Assembly (NCBI GenBank): GCA_932294295.1
Contig: OW028580.1
Location: 39,775,336 to 39,839,335, forward strand
Source of the DNA: Alitta virens
Taxonomy: Eukaryota; Annelida; Polychaeta; Phyllodocida; Nereididae
Direction: 5' to 3'
DNA: 64,000 nucleotides
The translations under genes and the position numbers were made by a program. Position 1 is the stretch's first letter. Each line of letters starts with the position of its first letter. The notes below the pieces were generated by a model. The model was not told the DNA's origin. It saw only the letters and a list, made by a program, of their open reading frames with translations, and made no database searches. This document shows positions 33,185-46,000 of the stretch, one piece after another.

Positions 33185-33940
33185 CAGTATTTTCAGCCCA
33201 TTAATGACGAAGCTCAGTCCACACACACATTCCACATTTCACCACCAGGCTCCCATTCAGAAGTTATTTAGCAACATCAAACCCCATAAAGCCGGGGGTC
33301 CTGACGATCTACCAGCTCGATTCTTCAAAGAAAATGCAGACAAAGTGGCACCGATGTACCAGCATTTGACACGGTGCATCATCAACGCCTACTACAGAAA
33401 ATTAAATCCTATGGCAGCACCGGCAAAAATGAAACATGGATAGCGAACTTTATCATAGGCAGAAAAAACAAAGTTGTAGTTAACGGCAATTGTTCATCAG
33501 TTAAAGATGTCACATCCGGGTCCCTCAGGGAACCGTGCTGGGCCCGCTCCTATTCCTCCTCTACATTAATGATATCGAAAATGGTCTATCATCACCAATG
33601 CGACTATTCACAGGTGATGGTGCTATCTACAGGGTGGGTGGGTGATTAGGGCTTTACGTCCTGTATTTCTGCACCAATTGGGCTAATTAGGACAGGCAGA
33701 GACCATGGCAATGAGACGAAGGATGAAACAGCCATCCAACTTAGGCTCGACCGGGAATCGAACCCGGGACCCAGCGGTTAGAAGCCCAGAGCACTACCTC
33801 TGAGCTAGGCCTCCGCCCTTGCTATCTACAGGAAGATAGATACAGAGGAGGATGCTCACCAGTTACAATTGGACCTTTTTAAGCTGCAAGAGTAGGCGGA
33901 CAAATGGCAAATGCGTTTTAATTTCAACAACACCAGAAGA
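33185..33940 (+). pseudogene. LINE B: reverse transcriptase fragments
   Basis: Plus-strand RT remnants resuming right of LINE A. Visible are KLFSNIKPHKAGGPDDLPARFF (domain 1, about 33260-33330; deletion after it), FDTVHHQRLLQK (motif A), WIANFIIGRKNKVVVNG and a degenerate motif B/C region. The YxDD box appears altered (TGDG-like), and frameshifts and deletions are frequent. A SINE interrupts it at 33634-33819. Together with 12.6-13.97 kb this probably represents a single element split by LINE A. Confidence 0.75.
33621..33832 (-). mobile_element. tRNA-derived SINE, copy 3, in LINE B
   Basis: Minus-strand SINE body 33634-33819 flanked by perfect 13-bp duplications TGCTATCTACAGG (33621-33633 and 33820-33832). 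The head has A box TAGCTCAGAGG and B box GGTTCGATTCC. The body matches the 1.4-kb copy closely. The clean duplication fixes the family ends: tRNA-like head to CACCCACCCAC tail. Confidence 0.92.
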
Positions 33941-34836
33941 ACAAGAAACCGTGTCAATTACATCTACTACATGTCAACAGTTTCATTAACAGCCATCCCC
34001 TTAATCACCATAGAAATCCCAGAAAACCTAGAGAGACATACAAAGGCATTATTTTCAAAATGCGGAATGAATAAATATAAATCAAGATATAAAAAATACC
34101 CAAATAAAGGCAATATACAAACTATTCTGACTTACCCAACCGTATGAAAACGCCTTGTAACTGGCACTTTTCTTACTTTCATTATTTATAACCATAACTA
34201 AATATTATTTTATGAAACTCAAATACTTTGCGGGCTAGTAGTATTTTGAGTCCAAATTATTTTGATGAAATTCACATACTCTGTGTACAAATATTTTCAT
34301 GACAAGATAGGTATTGCAGAGTCAAAATGGATGTCAACAGTGATAGTCTTTTAATGTGTTATGGCATCATAACATTTGCCATTTTGAAGGTTAACCGATC
34401 AAACTAAGTTGGTGAGATTTATAAAATTATAGAACTAAGTACACAACAACACAGTAAAAATTCTAAATGGAACATTTATTTTATTTTAATTTCACATCAT
34501 ACATCAGAATGAAAATAGTTAATTTTAGGTCTCAGGTAATTAAATTTTTATCAAAAATGCTGTTAGATAAAATGGTACAATTGTTAGCAGTTTCATATAT
34601 TTTTACGTAAACTTAACAAGAGGAAATGTAAATATCAGATAAAACTGCCATAATCATACTTGACAAGATGCTAGTACATGTACAATAATTGATTGATCTT
34701 ACTTTTTGTTTATCACAATTGCAAGAATCACTGAATTTTTAAACCCATGATAAAACATTGTTTACATCCATATATATCTAGAAATATTTTGGCTGTACTG
34801 AATTGTATAAACCAAAGCCTATGTAAATATCAGTCA
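33941..34836. other. Intergenic or 3' UTR sequence
   Basis: AT-rich. Contains TTTATT at 34475-34480, which on the minus strand is an AATAAA signal that could serve the ankyrin gene. No coding feature is supported. Confidence 0.4.
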
Positions 34837-35061
34837 TTAAAAATATAAATTACAGATATACTTTGAACAGCATCCAAAATGTGAGGCTTCATTAGACCTC
34901 AAGTTCTTTGAAATACTGATCAGCGCAGCTAGAAGTTCAAGCTTTACGCTTGGTCGAATTGACATCACAGCCCAGTTACAACTTTCAAGTGGTTCTGGTA
35001 ATGGTTTATATAATATGTTTCTCAAATACTGGCATGCTCCAGATAAAAGCCCACAATCTTA
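34837..35061 (-). CDS. Candidate terminal exon, unknown protein
   Basis: Minus-strand open stretch with non-random composition (CGLLSGACQYLRNIL, LPEPLESCNWAVMSIRPS, KLELLAALISISKNL), ending in a stop at 34837. A possible acceptor (CAAATAAG) precedes it. It lies in what should be the 3' UTR of the ankyrin gene, so it may be an alternative last exon of that gene, a separate gene, or a chance frame. I do not recognise the family. Confidence 0.25.
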
Positions 35062-35380
35062 TTTGGCAATGGTAGAATCCATACGTATACATGTATCATA
35101 TTTAATTACAGAAACCCAAAAATATATAGCAGCAAGTGTTTGCATAAAAACATATATATGTGCCCCCTAAATTTTTCAATCATATACGTATAGACATATA
35201 GCTATAGATCAATCTTATTTGGCATTTGAAAATGGTGTTCCTTTCAATATTAAACACAATAACTCAAGCAAATTTGTAGGGTGTAATATCTATCAACATG
35301 TAGCTACTCAAGTGTTCGAATCATCAAGTGTAATACAATGTAGTGCCTGCACAAAGCTTTTTTATACCTTAGTATTATAA

Positions 35381-38300
35381 TCATACTCCGGCAATTTGTT
35401 TAGTGCTCAGGATATACTCATCTCCTTTAATCGCAGGGTAGCGATTTGGCCGACTCATTTGCTTCATCAATTTCATCACTGCTGGAACATCCACATTCAG
35501 AACTTCTGCTGCTGAAGCGAGTTTCAAACTACTGGAGTTGTTTGATGCTGAAGATGCAATAGTTGATGACGATCCAGCACTACTCGCTGTAGGATGGTGA
35601 TCTGATCGCAGAAGACCAGCTTTGAAAAGTCGAGAGTTGATGTCGTTCGATAAATGCATCCCTGCTTCAGATTTACTAGGCTTCTCTTCATCACTGTAAT
35701 ACTTCCTTTTATGGACGTCCATGATTGCAATAGGTTTGTAAATCACCGGTCTCTCTTTAATCGGACTCAGCACCTTGTTAATCACATCTTTAGGCAAATC
35801 TGGTCTTTTGGATGAAGCCGAACTTATCAAAGAACTCTTATCGGGTAATGGAGTCTGAATCTTTACTGGATCACCCTTCTTTAGTGGATATTTTGGCTGC
35901 ATGGTATACTCATCTCTGGGATAGTAATCAGACAAATTAGTGATGTACCCCTTTGGCGCTAAATGGGTTGATATATTCCACTGTGGCTGTCTTGCTTTCC
36001 TCGGACCTTCAGTTTGTTCTTCAGGTTTTTCTTCATGGTTTTCCTCATCATCAATTTCCATATCCTCTTCCGCTGGTGAAAATGAAATACTTCTCATTGT
36101 CGGAGATGTTGACTGAGGATATGTATTCATCGGTTTATGCATCAATCCTGACTTAGGCGTTCCTCTTGCACTCTCATCTTCCTCAGCTATTGTCGGTTCA
36201 TACGTTGTTGTCCTTGGTTTACTTGCCAGTAGTTCTCCACTATCTTTATCTACCATTTTTTGGGCCTTTTTTGAATTTGGACCAATTTGTCTGGTGTCTT
36301 TTTGACCACCTCTTTTCAATTTGTTTGAATCGTTGCTCTTCTTCTGACCCATTGGTAAACCTTTCGAATCTAACCATTGGTTAAATGCAATACCGCCATA
36401 AAATTGCTGATGAGCTTGCAGCTGCTCTTCTTGTTCGATCTCTTGCAGAATGTTTTGCATCTGCAGTCTTTCTAGTTGCTTCATCCCCTTGGCGACGTGA
36501 TCTTTTTCTCTGTGCCATGTTTCTGTTGCCAGCATCCTGTTGGGGACAAAAAGCTGTTGTTATACTGAATTTACTGACTGGATGTTAGGGTAAATTTTGT
36601 ACTGAACATGAATCAGACATTGTCTGTATTTGCGAATTATCTTTAAGACCAATGCTGGACAAATAAAATGATTATTATCATGAACATTGACCCATCAATG
36701 GATTTGATTTATATTGAGACTGCAATTTAAGACATTAATTGTACCTTGCACATTTTCTGTGGCCCCAAAGTTTGGCCAGGTCAACTGGTTTGTGATTCCT
36801 CCCATCTACCCCATCAATAACTGCTCCAGCTTCTATGAGAGACTTCAAGCATCGGACAAGGCCTTCACTTGCTGCTTGGTGAACTGGGGTCACACCATCA
36901 TCATTGCGTCTAATAAGTAGATATTCAATTAATCCATCAATTCATCGATCTGTCAGTCAGTCAGTCAGCTAGTCAGCTAGACTGCTAGTCAGCTAGTCAG
37001 CTAGTCAGCTAGTCAGTCAGCACGTCAGTCAGTCATTCAGTCAGTCAGTACATGGAACTGGGGCTAAAGTTCCATGGTCAGTCAGTCAAGAAGCAAGGAG
37101 ACAATCAAAAATAAATCAACAATCAATCAATCTACCAACTAATCAATCAGTCAGTCAATCAATCAGTTAGTCAGTCAAAAAAGCAAGGAAGCAAGGAGAC
37201 AATCAATCAGCCAAGAAAGCAAGGCAAGAAAACAATTTATGTTCAATCAATGTTTTGATATACATAACAAAATATATCATCAATCAACGGAGCATGCAAT
37301 GAATTAGATAACATGTTGATAATTAAATTAGCTAAATTAACAAGAGAGATAGATATTAAATAAAAGTGAAATGTAGACACACTGATCAAGGTGTCTCAAA
37401 AGAATATTAAATTAGCATATATTCACATAGAATGGTCAGCTCTCTTCGCAAGTAAATACTGCAAGCAACTCAAAGCTCTCTTTCCAGTCTGACTGCTGAT
37501 AACAAGATGGATAGGCCTCCATCCTGTTGTGCTGGCCAAATTGACATCAACTTTCAGCTTTTCGATCAAAAGCTTCAAACTGTCAAGGCGCCCATGTATG
37601 GCTGCGAGGTGGATTGGTGCCAAGCCCTAGAAGAAATAAAATGGACAAATAATGATAAAATAGTTGCAAATATTTGTGATTGTGCACTATATGTTGCTGT
37701 ACAAATATTATGTGTAATAAATAATTTCTATTAATATTATGATTCATAATAAATAGGCCAAGATCAGTAACTTTGTATATTGTAAACTCATCTGGAATTT
37801 TTTAACGAGGCTGACTGTAGAAAAGTTGAAAGACTGCAGGAACAAGGGCTACGAATTGTATTCAATGACTACGAGTCAAATTATGAAACACTCCTCGTTA
37901 AAGCTAACATGAAGAAGAAAACAGACTGCTTGTAGTACACACAGTTAATCACAATTTGTCACCTTGATATGTCTCTAAACTTTTCGCACCAAAGAATATT
38001 AATTATAACTTGATGAGAAAGCATAAACTAGTTCTGAAATATCACAGAACTAAGGCATATTGCCTACAAACTTTTTCCCACTATGGTGCCTCCATGTGGA
38101 ACAAATTACCTAACCCTAAAAAATCAAGCCTGGACTTTGGAACTTTAAAATGAACTTTTTAAGTTAGACTTTATAAGGTTATAGGCCGCAGGAGCGGCCC
38201 CGTAGGGGCCGCCCGTAGGGCTTTTATGACTAGAGATTGGCCAAAAACAAAAATCTACTGACGTGCTATTCTCAAATGACCGGACGGAACTTTGTTGTCC

Positions 38301-41300
38301 TAATTAAACTAGAAATCAATGCGCGGTAATGAGGTCATGATGCGCGACGATGAAAATAGGCCAAAACGTCACAACAAACTTGTATTGATGACGTCACAGA
38401 GAATGCCTTTGCGCTGGGCAAGGGGTGTCACGGTAATATCCCCGCTCAAGCGGAACGATCGCGATTTTGGTTGCCTAGATTGTTACGTATTAGATAAATT
38501 ACATGAGAGCTCCTGGTGAATTGCAACTATGAAAATGGCATCAAATTATATTTTTAGTAAATCACACCTCCTGCGGCCTCTCATGCACATTGCATTATCA
38601 TATTAATCTCTTCACTTTTATACAAAATTTTTTGTTTTAAAATTAAGTTATCTTTTCATGTTTTGGTGACTATAGCCCATGCCAGTTCAATTTGTAATAC
38701 TGAAGTAAAATAAGTCATGTATATATAAGTTATATGTCTTATATATAAGTTATAATAGGCCGCAGGAGCGGCCCCGTAGGGGCCGCCCGTAGGGCTTTTA
38801 TGACTAGAGATTGGCCAAAAACAAAATCTACTGTCATGCTATTCTCAGATGACCGGATCGAACTATGTTGTCCTAATTAATCTGCGCGGCCATGATGCGC
38901 ACAAAATAATAATGACCTACTTACACAAAAATCATTCTTTACTTAGGATTTTCCTGACAAACTTGAAGAAACTCACGTTAGAACTCGGTTAATGACCATT
39001 TCTAGGTGATTCCAAGACTGGACAAGCAGTAGAACGATGGTTTTGAATGTTTCATGGGACATGATGGGAGCCATGTCCATTGCCATGAGGCTTGTCAACT
39101 AAATGAACGTTCGACCAATCAGAGTAGAGCTTATTTCTTTGCAAGGCCATTTTGCAAGGCAACGAGCTCTAACAGACTCTGTGATTGGCTGTGGCACTTA
39201 GGCCTTAGAAATTAATGCATAAGGCCTCATTGTTCATCAGTAAGACTACGCAAGCAACGAGCAGAAGGGAATGAAATAAAGCTTAATTGCAGAAGGAAAT
39301 ATGAACTAACAGTAATGCAAACAACACCAACCTGCAGTCCATTGATAAGATATCAATAAGGAAAGAGGAGGCCGTTATTTTCGGGAAAAGCCCTAAAATA
39401 GTACCAGGCTATAAATAGATGTGGGCGTGGCCTAATGCAAGCACGTACTTTTGTTTACAAATGAATCTGTGTGTTGACAACTCGGTTTTGACAGCTTGCT
39501 GATAACCCGATTTTGATAGCTGATTAGTCAAATAGGTGCAGTTCGATTTCTCCTGTGTCAGAAAATGTTACCAACAGAAACAGCTTAATCTAGTGGATAA
39601 CCATAATGATAACATCAATGACTTCAATACAACATTCAACACCAGTTGAATAAATCACTTCAGTGAAATTGACCGCGACAGTGATGCTAATGAAACATCA
39701 TGGGTTTTAAACATACAACAGAATATCAATGATGAATATGTATTTTCTGGATTTTGTTTAGACACTGAAATTTAATGTCACTAATTTTCATGCTATTTCC
39801 AATAAATGGCATGTGGTATGACAGTCGCTAACCATGTAGACCAAAATTGCTACTTAGGTATTTTCTGAAAACTGTTTGGTACGATAAATTTAAATACGTC
39901 TGAATTTCAGTCTTATACACTTTTCTGGTGTGACATGACAGTCGCTATCCAAACTAGTACCACAAATTAATTAATCAACCTTGCAAACATTATTTATTTA
40001 TGTGGACTATATAACTATAACATTCACTTAAAGATAATATATGATAAACCTGAATATATTATCTTTAATATAAATATATTGTCTTTAGGTATATTTAATA
40101 TGATAATGCAATGTGCATGAGGGGCCGCATGGATAATCCTGTGTCATGTACATGTACCATGGCATACATTTTTATACCCTTTTTTTTAAGAGCTGTAGCA
40201 GATTCAAAGGTAGGGGGGGGGGGGGCGGTTTAAGGGGGGTTCTTAGTCCAGTAACTGAACTAGGCGGTTCTTAGCCCCCCTCCCCTTCTTGGCCTAATAC
40301 GTCACTGTGCATAAGAAATAAGAGGGAACACTGCAAACAATTTTGGATCTGCCCCTGACTTAAGGGTTCTTCTATATAACAAAATTAAATTAAATTGCAT
40401 TGTTGATGCAATGAATTGTGTATTTATAGGCCGCAGGAGCGGCCCCGTAGGGGCCGCCCGTAGGGCTTTTATGACTAGAGATTGGCCAAAAACAAAATCT
40501 ACTGTCATGCTATTCTCAGATGACCGGATCGAACTATGTTGTCCTAATTAATCTGCGCGGCCATGATGCGCACAAAATAATAATGACCTACTTACACAAA
40601 AATCATTCTTTACTTAGGATTTTCCTGACAAACTTGAAGAAACTCACGTTAGAACTCGGTTAATGACCATTTCTAGGTGATTCCAAGACTGGACAAGCAG
40701 TAGAACTATGGTTTTGAATGTTTCATGGGACATGATGGGAGCCATGTCCATTGCCATGAGGCTTGTCAACTAAATGAACGTTCGACCAATCAGAGTAGAG
40801 CTTATTTCTTTGCAAGGCCATTTTGCAAGGCAACGAGCTCTAACAGACTCTGTGATTGGCTGTGGCACTTAGGCCTTAGAAATTAATGCATAAGGCCTCA
40901 TTGTTCATCAGTAAGACTACGCAAGCAACGAGCAGAAGGGAATGAAATAAAGCTTAATTGCAGAAGGATATATGAACTAACAGTAATGCAAACAACACCA
41001 ACCTGCAGTCCATTGATAAGATATCAATAAGGAAAGAGGAGGCCGTTATTTTCGGGAAAAGCCCTAAAATAGTACCAGGCTATAAATAGATGTGGGCGTG
41101 GCCTAATGCAAGCACGTACTTTTGTTTACAAATGAATCTGTGTGTTGACAACTCGGTTTTGACAGCTTGTCAGAAAATGTTACCAACAGAAACAGCTTAA
41201 TCTAGTGGATAACCATAATGATAACATCAATGACTTCAATACAACATTCAACACCAGTAGAATAAATCACTTCAGTGAAATTGACCGCGACAGTGATGCT

Positions 41301-42635
41301 AATGAAACATCATGGGTTTTAAACATACAACAGAATATCAATGATGAATATGTATTTTCTGGATTTTGTTTAGACACTGAAATTTAATGTCACTAATTTT
41401 CATGCTATTTCCAATAAATGGCATGTGGTATGACAGTCGCTAACCATGTAGACCAAAATTGCTACTTAGGTATTTTCTGAAAACTGTTTGGTACAATAAA
41501 TTTAAATACGTCTGAATTTCAGTCTTATACACTTTTCTGGTGTGACATGACAGTCGCTATCCAAACTAGTACCACAAATTAATTAATCAACCTTGCAAAC
41601 ATTATTTATTTATGTGGACTATATAACTATAACATTCACTTAAAGATAATATATGATAAACCTGAATATATTATCTTTAATATAAATATATTGTCTTTAG
41701 GTATATTTAATATCTATCTATATAAATACACAATTCATTGCATCAACAATGCAATTTAATTTAATTTTGTTATATAGAAGAACCCTTAAGTCAGGGGCAG
41801 ATCCAAAATTGTTTGCAGTGTTCCCTCTAATTTCTTATGCACAGTGATGTATTAGGCCAAGAAGGGGAGGGGGGCTAAGAACCCCCTAGTTCAGTTACTG
41901 GACTAAGAACCCCCCTTAAACCGCCCCCCCCCCCCCCTACCTTTGAATCTGCTACAGCTCTTAAAAAAAAGGGTATAAAAATGTATGCCATGGTACATGT
42001 ACATGACACAGGATTATCCATGCGGCCCCTCATGCACATTGCATTATCATATTATAGATAGATATTAAATATATTAAAGATCCAAAATTGTTTGCAGTGT
42101 TCCCTCTTATTTCTTATGCACAGTGATGTATTAGGCCAAGAAGGGGAGGGGGGCTAAGAACCCCCTAGTTCAGTTACTGGACTAAGAACCCCCCTTAAAC
42201 CGCCCCCCCCCCTACCTTTGAATCTGCTACAGCTCTTAAAAAAAAGGGTATAAAAATGTATGCCATGGTACATGTACATGACACAGGATTATCCATGCGG
42301 CCCCTCATGCACATTGCATTATCATATTAAATTCTAAAACTAAAAGAGCAAATAAATCAGTCTGTCAAATTATAATTTTATAGAGGATAAAATTAAGTTA
42401 AGATTACATTGTTGTCAAAATTGATGACACCTTTGGATCCCCTCAAACTTTGTCTGAGCCATTCTGTATCTCCAAGCGCTGCAGCCATAAACTCATCATC
42501 TGCAATTTTTTTGTCAGCTGTCAACAAGATCCTATCTGTCTTTCCTTTGGCTTTGTTGCCATTTCTTGACTGGGAGGGAGTAACGGTCTGTGCCAGGTCT
42601 TTTTTCACACGCTGATGGGCATCATAATTCGCCAT
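35381..42635 (-). CDS. ANKRD53: Ankyrin-repeat protein resembling ANKRD53
   Basis: Four coding exons on the minus strand: 42408-42635 (ATG at 42635), 37427-37626, 36745-36909 and 35381-36536 (TGA at 35381-35383). All have GT-AG borders and matching phase (0, 2 and 2), giving about 582 residues. The N-terminus is basic. Residues about 45-200 hold ankyrin repeats (GLAPIHLAAIHGRLDSLKLL, GWRPIHLV, GVTPVHQAASEGLVRCLKSL, HKPVDLAKLWGHRKCAR). A helical segment follows (ETWHREKDHVAKGMKQLERL, GIAFNQWLDSKG), then a long disordered acidic and proline-rich tail. The arrangement and the FNQWLDSKG-type block fit ANKRD53, which in mammals is a spindle-associated protein. I assign the symbol with moderate confidence. 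The start faces ENO4 370 bp away. The first intron carries the duplicated repeat modules. Confidence 0.7.
36940..37200. repeat. (CAGT/CAAT)n microsatellite in ankyrin gene intron
   Basis: Degenerate four-base repeats (GTCAGTCAGTCAG..., AATCAATCAGT...) in the second coding intron. A similar tract lies in an ENO4 intron at 44390-44660. Confidence 0.85.
38183..38605. mobile_element. Short repeat element with AGGCCGCAGGAG ends
   Basis: Starts AGGCCGCAGGAG and has CTCCTGCGGCCT at 38568-38579, an inverted pair, followed by CTCATGCACATTGC...CATATTA, which also ends the related copies at 42054 and 42329. The first 45 bases contain a strong hairpin (GCGGCCCCGTAGGGGCCGC). It is a non-autonomous element of the same family as the two larger copies downstream. 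Confidence 0.7.
38757..40096 (+). repeat. Repeat module X, copy 1
   Basis: Begins with the hairpin-bearing AGGCCGCAGGAGCGGCCCC string and is nearly identical to 40428-41710. It carries a promoter-like cluster: ACCAATCAG, GATTGGCTG (CCAAT boxes on both strands) and GGCTATAAATAG (TATA), each about 70-220 bp apart. This copy retains about 60 bp (near 39500-39560) missing from copy 2, and its short open frame is interrupted by TGA. Confidence 0.8.
40097..40427 (-). repeat. Repeat module Y, inverted copy
   Basis: Reverse complement of 41722-42054, sharing GGCAGATCCAAAATTG, a poly-C tract and GGTATAAAAATGTATGCCATGG-like blocks. It sits between the two X copies. Confidence 0.8.
40428..41710 (+). 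repeat. Repeat module X, copy 2
   Basis: About 99 percent identical to copy 1. A 60-codon open stretch at 41205-41387 (NDNINDFNTTFNTS...) lacks an ATG at its start. It may be a captured exon or a chance frame. TATA box CTATAAATAG lies near 41083. Confidence 0.8.
41722..42054 (+). repeat. Repeat module Y, forward copy
   Basis: Forward copy of module Y, ending GCGGCCCCTCATGCAC...CATATTA. A truncated second forward copy follows at 42078-42329. The poly-C run differs in length between copies (14, about 15 and 10). Confidence 0.8.
42078..42329 (+). repeat. Repeat module Y, truncated forward copy
   Basis: Same sequence as the right three quarters of the preceding Y copy, starting at AGATCCAAAATTG. 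It lies about 80 bp from the first coding exon of the ankyrin gene. Confidence 0.8.
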
Positions 42636-43006
42636 GGTCCTAAATCATCACACGCCAAAACGTTCTACATTGTTGCCCAGACAGTGTTCTGATCGATCCA
42701 CCTGCCAGCGCACTTGTTGGTTGCTAGGCACGCCGACGTAACCATATCCGGGTCAGTACTTTCACTTTAATTTGCATTAGTTTCTTTCTCCTTTTACTTA
42801 AAATATTACGTGTGCTTTATACTACAAAGTTTTTTTTTCTAGCTTTCAATTGCAAATACTTCCAAGTGACACACGAGGCAAGCTGGTCAAGGTGAAGGCC
42901 GTTGCTAAGGCATAGCGTCGAAATGGCGGACTGTGCTTGGCGAGAAATTTATCCAGTAGACATTTGCGACTGTATTTAATCAATACTGCCTTGTCATAAT
43001 CTCCAG
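42636..43006. promoter_or_regulatory. Head-to-head promoter between ankyrin gene and ENO4
   Basis: Only 371 bp separate the two divergent start codons. The segment is more GC-rich than its surroundings at both ends, has no TATA box near either start, and contains AAATGGCGGAC-like and CCGACGTAACC strings. The layout suggests shared, bidirectional transcription. Mammalian ENO4 is sperm-enriched, so co-regulation is plausible but is inference here. Confidence 0.55.
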
Positions 43007-46000
43007 ATGGCTTCCTCAAAGACTTTACCACCTCGGCAACTTTATGAGCTGAAGAAGAAAGCTCAGGAATACTATGAACAAAATGGAGTACCCAAAAAGA
43101 TGGAGCTTATTCTCAATTCCATGTTTTATGACAATCCATCTGATGTCTATGGGCACTTGGTGGGTTATATTTTGGTGGATTATCCCAATATACTTGCATA
43201 AAATTTGTCAAACGAAGATCTGCAGTTACTACTGATGTTTTTATGGTCATTTTCAGGCAAATTATTTTGAAAGTTTTGCTGTGAAACCAACTATAACCAA
43301 GGTATGTATGGGTACATTTAGATAGCTTGGCCATTAGTAGGCATTACCTCTAGATGGAGTATCATCATCTTGTGCCAGTTATGGAAGAAGATGATACTCC
43401 ATCTACATTACCTCAACAGAAATTGAGGATGGCCAGATTAGGTCGCTTAAAACTTGTAATTTCCTTATATTTTCACAAGGGACAGTTGTATCGCTCAATA
43501 AAGTTGATTACTCATGTAGATTGTAGGCTACTAATTGAAAACAATAATAATAATAAATTTAAAAATAAAAAGGGGGACATTTTGATATATATTTACCCAC
43601 TTGATTCAACTTTGAAGTTGGATGCAAAGTACTAAATTTATGATAATAATGTGATAAACATGCATTACTGTGTGATAATTGGCATAAATAGCGTAACTGT
43701 TGTGATAAGCAAATTAAGGGTTAACTGATGTGATTTACTTTTTATATATGGATGCACTTTTAGGTTACAGCCAGAGAAGTTTTAGACAGTAAAGGTCAAG
43801 TAACTTTGCAAGCTGAGGTGTATGGCAGAGTGAAAAACAATGAAAAGGTTCGAATATTTATTTTGTTAATCATGTTAAAATGTTATTAAGTCTACTACAA
43901 AAATCCTTTTCAATTTCTATTCCACCACTTTTGATAGCATTAAGGAAAATGCAAATTGCTGATTGTTTAGTGAATTTATCATTGTCAGTAAACTTATTCT
44001 TTTGATACCAGCTACAAGAACAGCTGCATGTTTTATTCTCAGGAGTCGGGACATCCTTAAACAGATGTAATCTGCATTTTAATTTGCAATAGTGTATCAA
44101 ATGATAACATGTTGAATTTTGACTCATAAATTCCAGCTGCTGAGTACAGTTGAATGTTCAAATGAGAATTATCATCCCGAACATGCCAGGCCTGAAGAGA
44201 AAGATGCAGAGGATGAGGAGAGAAAAGAAGCCATGGATGCGGCTCTCAAGTTCATCTCTGGTGACATGGGAGCATTACTTGCATCACTTGACCCCACGGA
44301 CCAAAATGCTGTCGATTCTGCCATCCTGTAAGTCAAGTCTAGTGTGTTTAATCGTTTGAAATGAGTAAATTTATATATATCAAGCTCCATATATCAATCA
44401 GTCAATCAAGAAGTTAGACAGTTGGTTCAGTTGGTCAATTAGTCATTCAGGCAGATGGTCAACTAATGAATTGATCAGTCAGATAATCAGTCAATGATTC
44501 AGTCAGTCAGACCATAGAACACTTCTATGGTCAGAAAAATCATTTAATCATATGACCAATGATTCCAACCATCATTCAATCAATCAAACTGAAATTACAT
44601 GTCAGGTTTGGCAATACGTTTTAATTGCCAATCAATCAATCAAACAATCAAGTAACTGTCAAACTATCAATCAGAATGAATTTACACTAATTTATATCTT
44701 TGTGTTTCTATTAGGTCTGTCATCGCAAAAATTTTGGAAGAACAAGCAGCTACCAAGGAAACAGAAGTAAAGGAAGATAGTGAACAGGCACGAACTCCAT
44801 CAGTTCATGAAGAGGCTGCGCAGAAAGCTAAAGGATCTAAATCGCCAAAGTAAGATTAAGGATTCATTTCAGAATGAGACAATGGGGAGATAATCACACT
44901 AGTTTTTGGTTGAGATATGTCTCACTCAGTATGGCACATTGCCACAGTTAAATAACTCATTAAGAACCATAAAAACACGTTTTACGAAAGAAAAAAACAC
45001 CAAAAAAACACAAAACCGACTTCGAAATATAATTAGGAGTGACTTCAAGCCTAACTTTTGGGTAAAAAAGACACACAGTTATATGCCTTGTAATTGAAAA
45101 TATTCTAATGATATATAAAATCCAAAGATAGTTGCTAAATTTATCAAATTACTCTACAGCTGTAGTGATTTAATGTACATTCTGAGTGCAGCTTAGGAAA
45201 CCTCCCTAGTTCATCTATAAAGTTTTGATTACTATTGCTTATTATCCTATCTCTTTACACAGAGGGAAAAACAAAGGTATCCCTATAGAAATTATTCCTG
45301 ATGAACCAAGGGAAAAACTGGTGCCAGGCTGCAACGCGATCTGTGCATTGTCTCAAGCAGTGTGTTCTGCGGGTGCTGTTGCCACTGGCGTGGAGCTTTT
45401 CGAACACATTGCTCAGCTTTCAGGACAGTTGGTAAGTGAATCAAGTTCTACGCATTGTGTCGATTTTCTTTAATGGTTGTCATTTTTTCATATGAAATAA
45501 AAATGACTTTGATTAATTTTGATAAATTATGATAACTGTGCTCATATACACTTATACAGTACATATTATGGTTAAAGTTTTGCTTATGAAGTTTATGTTT
45601 GTGATTTTTTTAAATTTTAATTAAAATACATAATGGCTAATAAACCTACTTTATACTTTTTGATGCCAGTTTCATTTTTTCGTTTTATCAAAAGGTACAG
45701 CTTTGTAATTGTCACCGTGAAAATTATCATGTTCAAGAAATTTGAGTCAATATATTTTGCGTACATTTTTTTATTTCAGACTGACTCAGGTCAACTGTGC
45801 CTGCCAACACCGATGATAACAATGTTTTCAGCTGGTCGAGCTGGTCCAGGAAAGGCTAAAGGAGTCAAAGAATATATGATTATACCCCGACATGACATGC
45901 CCTATGTGGAGGTAATACATTTGATGTCATTCTTCATTAATTAGAACTGCCAGTGAATAGTTATATTTTTTTCATATGTTTGTGTTTTATTTGAGGTCTA

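Noticed and set aside
41205..41387. 60-codon open frame in repeat module X as a gene
   Set aside because: No ATG at the start, interrupted in the 99-percent-identical copy 1, no recognised domain.
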